Source of the DNA: Gracilaria domingensis
Taxonomy: Eukaryota; Rhodophyta; Florideophyceae; Gracilariales; Gracilariaceae
DNA: 64,000 bases
Direction: 5' to 3'
NCBI GenBank assembly: GCA_022539475.1
Contig: VCMS01000164.1
Span: 90,488 to 154,487 of the forward strand
This document shows positions 52,049-61,199 of the stretch, one piece after another. Positions within the stretch are counted from its first letter, which is position 1, and each line of letters opens with the position of its first letter. The notes under the pieces were generated by a model. That model was not told the origin of the DNA. It made no database searches and worked only from the letters and a program-made list of their open reading frames with translations. The translations under genes were made by a program, and so were the position numbers.

Positions 52049-52413
52049 AATCGCTGTGCAGTAAATACTGGTGGGTTTTCCACTCGTGCTAGTTCTTTAG
52101 TCGAGGGCTACCTGAACGGTATTTCGCGAAGTCTAGGTTCAGTTTCCATTAAGGTGCACATTACACGATACCTTCTGCAGAATGATACCCTGCAACGCAT
52201 GGAATACTGCTGCTAGTACAGATGATGTCTATTATGAAATCATACCGTTTTATTCGTATCTATTTTTCTATCGACCGCTTTTGCTAACCACTACTTCGCT
52301 ATATTGCATGTACCATTTCCCCATGATGAAGCGGGTGTAGGCGCAATCTGCGGTAGATGCCGCAGAGGGCACCTGCACCAAATTGCGGTATCGGTAGAAC
52401 ACATACGCACTCC

Positions 52414-52446
52414 GAGAGGATGAGGCGCGAAGCGCCTCATCCTCTC
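52414..52446. repeat. Perfect 15-bp hairpin with GAA loop
   Basis: GAGAGGATGAGGCGC and GCGCCTCATCCTCTC separated by GAA. It lies ten bases from the 14-bp hairpin that marks the edge of Plavaka-like copy 2 and has no counterpart at copy 1. Confidence 0.85.
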
Positions 52447-52497
52447 CGTTCCTCATGTAGGGAACCATGCCCAGATGCATGGTTCCCTACTTGAGGA

Positions 52498-53330
52498 ACC
52501 TGCACCTGTAACTCGTGAGCTACGTACGCATCAAAACTCATTTACCTGTATGCGCAAGCAGAAAGTATCCATAAGTTAGTCAATGCTCGGTTGGATACAT
52601 TTGAAATGCAATGGAACGTACCATTGATAAACTAAAACAGAAACGTTGCCCTAGAAAATTCGAGGGACCTAGTAAGCCGCAATAGGAAGAAGAAGAAGGA
52701 AAGGGATCGGTTAGATTACCAGCAATCCATTCATCGTAAAACGCGAAAGGTGTCGAAGCGAAAACTCCCGAGCAACGACACCAAGAATGCCCATGCAGCA
52801 AACATACCGCAATTCCCCCTAAAAACGTGCACCTGCAACTCGTGAGCAACGTCCGCATCAAAAGTCATTTACCTGTATACGTAAGCAGAAAGTATCCATA
52901 AGTTAGTCAATGCTCCATTGGATACATTTGAAATGCGATGGAACGTACCATTGATAGTGCAAAACAGAAACGTTGCGCTAGAAAAGTCGACGGACCTAGT
53001 AAATCGCAAAAGGAAGAAGAAGAAGAAAAGGGATCGGTTAGATTACCAGCAATCCATTCATCGTAAAACGCGAAAGGTGTCGAAGCGAGAACTCACAAGC
53101 AACGACACTAAGAATGCCCATGCAGTAAACATACCGCAAGATGCGATAAACGAGAATGCAGCCTATGTCCCAACCAAGTACCAGAATCGCCTATCCCGAA
53201 CAGTGAGGCAGGTAAACGACCAATTCCATTTCCTCTTTCAAGATCAAGTTAGTCAATGCTCCGTTGGATACATTTGAAATGCGATGGAACGTACCATTGA
53301 TAAAGCAAAACAGAAACGATGCGCTAGAGA
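52498..53330. repeat. Three tandem ~327-bp units, left end of copy 2
   Basis: AGTTAGTCAATGCTC occurs at 52574, 52901 and 53247. The first two units are complete and 327 bp apart. The third is partial at its start. They are equivalent to 40935-41450. Confidence 0.85.
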
Positions 53331-53632
53331 AGTCGAGGGACCTAGTAACTCGCGAAAGTAACCCAAAGCTTATTTTCTGCCGTGTACATGTCGCAGAGCG
53401 CGAAGAGACGTGGTGAGGATTGGTTAGTTTAGAACAAAGATACGTAGAAGGATATGGAAGCACGTACAAAAAGATTGCACGGAAAGACTGCACGGAATAC
53501 ATCCGTGAGATACGGATGATGTCTGCTTTATGGAGGCGTCCATTAGGCGGACATGAAGCGTACCTCATTCTCTTCCCCGCACTCTACTTCGAAGCGAGTG
53601 CGAGGGCGGAGAAAGGTACGACGGAGCGCCGC

Positions 53633-53711
53633 TCGTGATCCGTGCCATCCACATCCTCGCGTTCTACTCCGCCGGAGTAGAACGCGAGGATGTGGATGGC
53701 ACGGATCACGA
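53633..53711. repeat. Perfect 79-bp palindrome (39-bp arms, 1-nt centre)
   Basis: Positions 53633-53671 are the exact reverse complement of 53673-53711, with a single C between. The sister copy has only one arm-equivalent (about 40660-40690), so the second arm was added in copy 2 by a templated inverted duplication. Confidence 0.95.
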
Positions 53712-54041
53712 CGGTAACGATAGGTCGGACGGCGGAGGCGCGGCGGCGGCGGCGGAGGGAAGAGATTTATTTTTCTGTGCGAGATTGGACAGGTGTACAG
53801 CGTACAACGTTGCGAAACCTCAGGTTTATAACCAGTGGTAGATAATACGAGAAGTACACCCTTGTGTTGAGGTCGACGTGTACCTACGTTCCTTTTTGAA
53901 CGAAAGCACGTGATTTAAACTCAAATTATATTCTCCATTCTCAGCTTGACGTCGATCTTGACTGTCGCCTGACCTCCTTCTCCCCTCCAATGACCTTCTT
54001 TTGCCGTCTTTGTCGTCGTTTCTCCTTCATTTCTTCTTCCC

Positions 54042-55161
54042 ATGATCTACTACTGTACACATAAGAAGCGTGGGTGCCCGTTCGTTACTCGCCGAGGAGT
54101 GCTATCTCTTCAACAGCATGTTAACCGTTGCCCGTTTCGTCTGAAAGCCGCGCTGGAAGATGAAAATAGGCGGCCCATTCGGAGAAGCAAGCGTCTCAAG
54201 CTTTCCGCGCCCGCGCCCGCATCTTCCGAAACGGTCACTGCCCCTTGTCGCCTTCCCGAGCCTCCGGTGTCCGAGGACAGCGTTGACCCCACTCCGTGCG
54301 CCCCTCTCATTCCGGACACTTTGCATTGTGTTTCTCCTTCCCCGGGTCCCGCGGCATTAGAGCCAGAACACGGAAGCAGTCCACGCCCAGTGCCTTCTGA
54401 GGAGGCCCTCGGTGATTTGCATATGGATTATCTCACGGTTTGTCTGGCTTCAGTAGCTTCCAACCTTGGTCATCGTGAAGCAAACGAGCTGATTGGGCTA
54501 CTTCGCGACCCGCGATTCTCGCAAAAGCGATTCAACGAGACCATAACAAGTTCTAAGCGCTGTACAGAACTGAAGAACGCCATTTTCGAACGATACGCCT
54601 CAAAAGACGGTTTCAATCGAAGAACTGTCTCGCCAGAAGGATGTAAGTTCAGCGCCACCATCTACACGAGAGACCCCCGTTCAGACACTTGTGAAACAGC
54701 TCCAGTTGGCTAACAACGAAAACACATTCTTCCACCATATACCTCAGACCCACTCTACGAAAATATCTCACCCCATGTCCGGCTCTCTCGCAAGAGACGC
54801 CACCTCGGAACTTAAGGAAATGGTCATGCGCTCTTTGGATAGTAGAATAGTGTGGTACTCCCAAGAAATAAGTTACAGGGAATCTTTCGTAGGTATTCTG
54901 CATGTATACACCGATAAGTCTTCAACAACTCTAAAGCAAACATCGGTTACCGCCTGTACTCTTCACCTCATATTTCTCAACTTCTCCGACGAGCTACGCC
55001 GTAAGCGCATCCGTGATGACCTCACAGTAGTGGCATACTTTCCTACAACACTGGTACAGGTTTTCGCATCTGAAGCAGACGCAATGCCATTCGTTTCTAG
55101 CAAGTCTCTACGCGATTCCAGGATGCACATCCTTCAAGAATCTCTTCGTCAAGTCCTGTAG
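54042..55161 (+). pseudogene. Plavaka-like transposase ORF, copy 2 (one frameshift)
   Basis: Starts MIYYCTHKKRGCPFVTRRGV with the C2HC finger (QQHVNRCPF), and is in one frame to about 54690. A one-base shift then moves the product to the frame 54691-55161 (QLQLANNENTFFHHIPQT to LRQVL-stop). It has the same domain order as copy 1, including HVYTDKSSTTLKQTSV and LTVVAYFPTTL. Here the codon that is TAA in copy 1 is GAA. Each of the two copies is broken at a different place, so both derive from an intact ~372-residue ORF. Confidence 0.65.
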
Positions 55162-56600
55162 CAAATTATACATCTAATGCAAAAAGGTTTTCAGTTCATC
55201 GGCGAAGACGCAGTATATCGAGTGTGCCATCCTCAGCAAGTTTTTGTGCGGATATTCTGAGGCTAAGGACATTCTGTCTACTCTTCATAGGAGCCAAACG
55301 GAAAGCCCTTGTCATAGATGCAAAGCCCCTCCCTCATCTTTAGGCGGTAATGTTCTTACGTCATTCACTGGACTCTCCCAAAACCACACTAAAAGCGTCA
55401 GAAAGACATACTCAGTTATTCTCGAATATGCAAAGAAAGGCGAAGGAGAAAGAAACTTACGTCGTACAAGGGAGACGAGATCCAAGTCGGATATTTTCAT
55501 GCGTTCCAATTCCATATCTCTCATTCTCTCGTCCATCAAAATCGCCTTGACCGTAAGATTCATCCAGGGGTTATTTCTATGCAGTCTGTTCGAAACAAGG
55601 AGAGCTCGCTTCGAACAGTTACGCAACTTGCATCTCGGCATATTGAAACTGATTAATATTCCAGAAATCGAGAGACTGTAGTCAGAGACCCTAAGCACTG
55701 CAATAGAATCATCATGTTTCTATTGCAGTGCTTAGAGCGGATGATCCGCGTCACGTTCATTTCGAACGATACGTACTCAAATCCAGAAGTTTACAAACGC
55801 AAATCTATCTTCCATGCAATGCAACTTTTCTGTCAGAAGTTTGCCTTTAGATTTGTCCACGACGAAGAAAGGCAGGTTACTGAATGGAACCTTCACCAAG
55901 GCAGATCTCCTTTGAATGATGGAGGCCAAAGCATACAAAGACATTGACATATTTTTCCTTTCATGATGGAATTCTTTGAAATCTGATGGGGAGCGCAGGG
56001 CACGGCCCCAATCAGAAAAATTTTCTCTCAGTACTCGGACGTTGCTTGGAATAATTATAGGTGCATTAGTGGGCCATGATGTAATGAAAGCTCTATTTCG
56101 TCTCTTCGGTGGCAGATTGAAGCCTCCAAATGCTGCTCGACAACGTAGTCGGCAGCAATTCATAGCTCTGGAAGTGGAACTCTGAAGTTATAACGGCTCT
56201 TAACAGAAGAAGAACTAACACCTTTGGCAGCATTTTACGGTATCTCCACAACACGTCGATTTATATCTTCTCTTGTATTGTTGCTGACAGGCCTTGTTAC
56301 CGAGAGGCGAAGCGATAGGAGTTCAATATTGGAACTATTGTCATGTGCTACAAGCCCAAGCATGCCGGGCTGAAGGGTTCTCATAACTACCATATGTTTT
56401 GCTTTCAACTACCACTCTGGTTGCGTTTTTCTTCCATAGATTTTTATACTGAATGAATTTAGCATATAGGAGCTGCTACAGCCCCCGTTCTCTAAACCTG
56501 TGAGGATCATGTAGTAGTTAGCTGATCAAAACTCCATTTGGTTCTTTTAGTGTTCCGCAGAGAAATCCACTACGACTATAATTCAGGGATTCTATGATCG
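55162..56600 (+). other. Downstream part of copy 2 with decayed coding segments
   Basis: Includes the segment conserved with 38451-38738 (55714-55947, EERQVTEWNLHQGRSP). On the minus strand it also has the counterpart of the copy 1 second ORF (about 56200-56440), closed by a TAA. Many stops separate them. Confidence 0.45.
55691..55735. repeat. Perfect 18-bp hairpin
   Basis: CTAAGCACTGCAATAGAA and its exact complement TTCTATTGCAGTGCTTAG flank a 9-nt loop. The sister copy near 38690 has only the left arm followed directly by the downstream sequence, so the right arm is an inverted insertion. Confidence 0.9.
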
Positions 56601-57370
56601 TTGAAGGCCTTCTTTGCTGTTTACCAGCCCGTCAGAACGAACCAATTAAATTTCGATATTAGCGTAAAAAGCCAGAGCCGATGGGCTCATGCTAGACGAT
56701 ATTACCTCATCTACATCATCGGTGGATTTGTATCTTCACCGAAAACAAGAGTGGCGAGTATTTTAAGTAGCTACCTACTGTCATCACTCTGTTTATCTGC
56801 AGCTCATCCCGGCGCATTACCACTTTCGTGCCTGAAAGTGTTGAGGCGCTTTTGTAGTTCGTCACCGTGCTGCTCTGAGCAGTGTAAATAGTGTAGTTTG
56901 TCAATAAGTACACAACTTGTAGCAAACACATGGTCGTGAGTTTTTTTTACTAGATGAGCATCATTTGGATACGAAAACTAGTTGAGTCTTGTCTAATGAA
57001 TGTATATTGTGCTTGCAACAAAAACACTGTGAGTAATGCATCAAACTGTGTTTTGGGAGGTTTGGAAACGCTGCAAAACGGTTTAAAAATTTGTCTGTGA
57101 ACAGGTGGTTGTAGTGGATTTAGACTTATGCGAGTAATCGCTCGAATTGTGCTTTTTAAGAGCTTATAATACTCGAGATATACTCTCATTGATGTATAGC
57201 CGGCGTTGTATATACAGCTCTTTTACCTCCCGCCAATCCACGTGGCCAGCAGCGTTCACGTGTTGGCGGGCAGGTGCACCGTAATGAGTGCGGGAGGTGT
57301 GGAGGAAGGTGTTTTGGGAGGTCTCTGCATGGTGCCAAAATATGGCCAGAACGTGCGCGTGGGCGTGGGG

Positions 57371-57634
57371 GGGGGTCGGTTGGGTTAGGGTGGCTACCCT
57401 AACACAACCGGACCCCCCCGTCCGCGGGCACGTTTTGGCCGGTTTTCTAAAAAATGTGCTTTTTTATGCCTGCGGGCGGGGGGGGTCGGTCGTGTTAGGG
57501 TAGGTACCCTAACACGACCGGACCCCCCCGCCCGCGGGCACGTTTTGGCCGATTTTTTGAAAAATGTACGATTTTATGCCCGCGGGCGGGGGGGTCCGGT
57601 CGTGTTAGGGTACCTACCCTAACACGACCGACCC
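57371..57634. repeat. Array of three palindromes, copy 2
   Basis: Palindromes at 57371-57418, 57481-57530 and 57591-57634. The middle one has 16-bp perfect arms (CGGTCGTGTTAGGGTA) around GG. Spacers carry CCCGCGGGCACGTTTTGGCC. Period about 110-118 bp. Confidence 0.85.
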
Positions 57635-57726
57635 CATCCACCCGCGGGCACGTTCTCGCCTCATTCTGGTAGCGTCCACAGACCTTCTAAAACACACACC
57701 GCACGCAACGCCAGCCAAAACGTAGC

Positions 57727-58097
57727 GCATGCTGTTCGAGCTGAAGCGCCTCGCTGACGCGCGCGAGGGCGCGCATTCCCGTGCGCGGCGCACTCCGCGC
57801 GCGGCTGTCTCGCGCCGCAGAGCTGTGCGTCGTCGATGTGACGTGGCGCGCGACGCCTTCCAATGTGCGCATGTTGCGCGCTTCAGTCATTTTATGCGCG
57901 CTGTACGTGCAGTACAATTGCGCTAGGCTCCTTCGCGCTCCACCCCCGCGTGCACTTCCGCGTGGGGATCGCTGCCGTTGCCCGTCATCACTGGCACCCT
58001 GCCATACCGCCCGTAAACCACGCCCTCCGTTCGCTCACGGACCTCGCTTCCAGCCTCCCGAACTTTCGCGCGCGCCACTCGTTCACCGTCGCCGCCA
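57727..58097. other. GC-rich sequence, no gene recognised
   Basis: Begins exactly where Plavaka-like homology stops. It is CG-rich, like the other pseudogene blocks. No domain is found. Confidence 0.35.
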
Positions 58098-59703
58098 TCC
58101 CGCCGTGAGTCGTCGTCGACGCCGCGTCTCGCGCCGATTTGCGTGCTGCTACTGCTGGCTGCCAGAGCCCTCGCGTTGCCGTCGCTGCTGTAGTGACAGC
58201 AGCAAAACCCGCAGCTATTCCAGTTTCTCTACCTGGGCGCGGGAGGCCCGGACCTCTCCTTTCGGCACCCGAACGAGGCCCATCGCCGCCGGTGACCCCG
58301 TCTCCGACGGGTTTCAGCTGGGCACGACCATGATCACGCGCAGCCGCACCGGTCGCGACGTGGTCCTCCTCATGTCGGCGAGCCAGTCAAATTAAGCGCT
58401 GTTCTACAACGACATTGCCACCGATACGCAAAACGTCAACGGCTACTTCGACGTGGAGTTGGATACCGTGCGCGATTCGCATGACCCTGCCAATGGTATG
58501 GACTTCTTCTTTTTGTGGGACCGCCCGAGGTTAGGCTATGCCATGGTATTGCGCATACATTTGTGGGGCTTGGCATCATTATCGACACCTTTTCCAACTC
58601 TCGAACGCGAAATGTGGCCCATATGTACGTTTATGTGTCGGACGGAACCAAGCAATGGAAGCCTGACACCGATGGCGCGGATACCGAGCTTTTCGAGGGC
58701 TGCTCGCTTGAGATGAACCACCCGATTCGCGTGTATGTCCAGCTGCTCGGTGGCAATCTTCACGTGGGCGTCGCTATGAACCCACGCGCCCCACAACGCT
58801 GGCATACGTGCTTCAAGGTTTGGGGTGTGAAGCTGCCATTCTCTGGTGGTGGCTTCCTCGCACTCCCTGCTGAGACCGGCCATTTCTTTGCCAATCATGA
58901 GGTCCACGACGCCGTCTTCATTCATGAATCCGCTCAGGTTGCCCACACTTATCGATCCGACTACTATTCGCAGCAGTATGGCGCCGGTTCTGCTTCCGGA
59001 ACTACGGACCGACCACCGTGGTCTGTGACAGCAACAACAGCGGAAACAGCATCAACAACAGCAGCAGAGCGATAATTCGCGCGGCTACGTGCCGCCGGCT
59101 TTCAATGGTAGCTCCAGTGGTGTAGCAATGACAGCACCGCCCCTGCTCCGCCTCCGCATCGCACCGATCTGAACCCTACCGCGCGCATGCACCGCAGAGA
59201 GGACGCCACCTCGTCGATCTCAGGCTCTTCAGACCTGCAGGTGTACGAGGTGTACAACTCTATGACGTCCATTTTCAAGGGCCTCGGCGACGAGAATGCG
59301 CAAGAAAGAAAGCTTCGACTGGAGGGTGTGCGCCAAATCATTGCGCAACTCATTCGCGAGATGGAGAAACAAAAGGGCGACATGTGGCAGTTGGTGGCCG
59401 TTTTGAAACCTCTTAAGGCTACTGCAGGCTACTTGTCGCGTGCTTCGGGCAGGTTTTCTAGCCAGTTGCAAGGCCTTCATAACTCGCGGCGTGCGCTTAA
59501 GTAGAAGACGCATAACATTTCTGATTCGCATGATGATCTGAACGAGGAGTTGGTGGATCATCACGAGAGCATCACCGAGCAGTCTCCTGGCGGAAGTGGT
59601 ACCCTTATCATGTTCGTACTCATTCAAGCGCTTTTGAGAGTTGGCGTATACCATGTCAATAAGATGTCGTTGGCCGTGCGGAAAGTGCATCGAATGGTCT
59701 AAC
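58098..59703 (+). pseudogene. L-type (ERGIC-53/VIP36-like) lectin, broken
   Basis: L-type lectins are cargo receptors for high-mannose glycoproteins between ER and Golgi. A signal-like run (ICVLLLLAARALALPSLL) at about 58130-58186 is followed by lectin-domain pieces in changing frames: GFQLGTTMITRSRTGRDVVL, a TAA near 58393, then NGMDFFFLWDRPR. Next are GLGIIIDTFSNSRTRNVAHM, VYVQLLGGNLHVGVAMN, CFKVWGVKLPF and FFANHEVHDAVFIHE, which match the family metal/sugar-binding core (G-I-DTF-N, DDHDV-type loop). A Gln-rich linker, a coiled-coil stalk (LRLEGVRQIIAQLIREMEKQ), an in-frame TAG near 59504 and a membrane helix (GTLIMFVLIQALLRVGVY) complete the ERGIC-53-like layout. At least three frameshifts are present. 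Confidence 0.8.
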
Positions 59704-60595
59704 ACCACGAGAAAATCTTACAGCCAGCCTTTGGGCGACATCATTGGCACGTCGAGGGAAACAAGATTATCCTGAAAAGCCGTCACTGATGCACTCTATC
59801 GTCGTCATCAGAATGTGTTCGCCGGTTCCGAGTTCAGACCATTAGCTTTCTGTTCTTCTTTTATACACATGCACCCCGGGTGATGATGCAGAGTTAACGC
59901 GCTTTCATTCGGCATGAACAGATGGAACACATGCGTCTGGTGCTCACCCAAGGTCTCAAGCACAGCATCCCCTAACGAGTAACTACCGACGCGTACACCG
60001 CACGCATGTAAAGGCGATTATAACTAGCTTCAGTTGCGTTCAAAACTTACTTGGATTACCTAGAATGAGCTAAAAGGGACCGCGCTTCCAAGTGAGTGGC
60101 ACGCGATTGAGTTATTCATAGTCGTTGGACGGTCACCAGGTAGATACGTAAACACACAGATTAGCCGAACCTCTTTGCCTAACTGCCTAAGCTCTACTTT
60201 TCAACCTCAAAAGCCCCAGCCTAAACTATGATCACGAAATGCCAACGCCGTGCATAGTTTAATTGCAACGGATCGCACCCAAGGCTCGGAATCTTCGTTC
60301 CGAGACCTCTGGATCGCAATTAGCGTGTCTTCTACAATCACACCCTTCATTGCCGTAGAATCCTTGGAAACGTTGACCAGTGATCAAGAATTGTTAACCC
60401 ACTATTTCTTAGCACTTTATACTTGGGTTCGTGAATGCCGTTTTTGCTGAGGTTTACTAATCGTTTAATCAATGCCTCAGTGCGCTCCAGGGAGTTCTCT
60501 AAAATTGGCAGTTCAATGTTTGGAGAAACGTTCGGACAAACTTCTCAAATGCTTTGAAGTTACAGTTAGTAGGAATGTCCCCGAATCGTTCTGCA
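59704..60595. other. Intergenic, nothing recognised
   Basis: No frame over 70 codons has recognisable features. No repeats are noted. Confidence 0.4.
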
Positions 60596-61168
60596 TCAGT
60601 TCTTCAAACACACACAGCAAATTAAGTACGTGGTTTCTTCTAGCTTTCTCAACGCCCCCCACCCGCTGTGATTGAGATTGCAGGCACTGAATCGGCTGCT
60701 TTGCACAATAGCTTTTTGCGACTTCCGCGCTTTGTTCCAAGCATCAAAGCATTCCTGCAATCGAGACCCCAGTCTTCCCGACACCAAATTAGTAGACACA
60801 TTTTGGTACGAGCTACGGCGTTTTAACATCCCCGAACCCGAGTTTGGAGACACGAGCTCTGGACAAGTGGGTCCCTGACTTTCTTCGGTACATGCAAGAC
60901 GGTTTCTGCAGATGTTAACGCAGCACCTTCCGTCGCCGGCATCAAAATTGCGCAATTCGATTAATCGCTTCTTCCCTCGATCAATTCGGGGACAGCAACA
61001 GCCTGCACAAAGTCTACGCTCTCCTCCGCACGACTCCACAAAGATGCGCTTGAACAGAAAATCTGCCAAAAGACCCAAGGCCTCAATTTCAACATGCTGT
61101 CCCTTTCGCAAAATATGAAACCTGGGAAGCAGAACACTTAACAAACGTTTTTGTGCGCTTCGCGACAT
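60596..61168 (-). CDS. Hypothetical frame, 190 codons, unknown
   Basis: Starts MSRSAQKRLLSVLLPRFHIL, with a Leu-rich helical N-terminus (ALGLLADFLFKRIFVES), a Cys cluster (LCAGCCCPRIDRGKK) and a Ser/Lys-rich C-terminus. It has no known motif and no second copy. The length and codon pattern make it possible but not convincing. Confidence 0.25.
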   Translation of the reverse strand: MSRSAQKRLLSVLLPRFHILRKGQHVEIEALGLLADFLFKRIFVESCGGERRLCAGCCCPRIDRGKKRLIELRNFDAGDGRCCVNICRNRLACTEESQGPTCPELVSPNSGSGMLKRRSSYQNVSTNLVSGRLGSRLQECFDAWNKARKSQKAIVQSSRFSACNLNHSGWGALRKLEETTYLICCVCLKN

Positions 61169-61199
61169 GTATACTGTACATCGAAATGAATCATTTGAA

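Larger units (their letters stand above)
52457..57726 (+). mobile_element. Plavaka-like DNA transposon, copy 2
   Basis: Mirror image of 36610-41490. It begins with the shared 14-bp hairpin (52457-52490) and three ~327-bp tandem units (52498-53330). The 5' leader, the transposase-like ORF (54042-55161), decayed downstream coding segments and the palindrome array (57371-57634) follow. Homology ends near 57726, directly against GC-rich DNA. Coding identity to copy 1 is high (roughly nine residues in ten), and non-coding identity is lower. It contains two perfect hairpins absent from copy 1. Confidence 0.65.
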
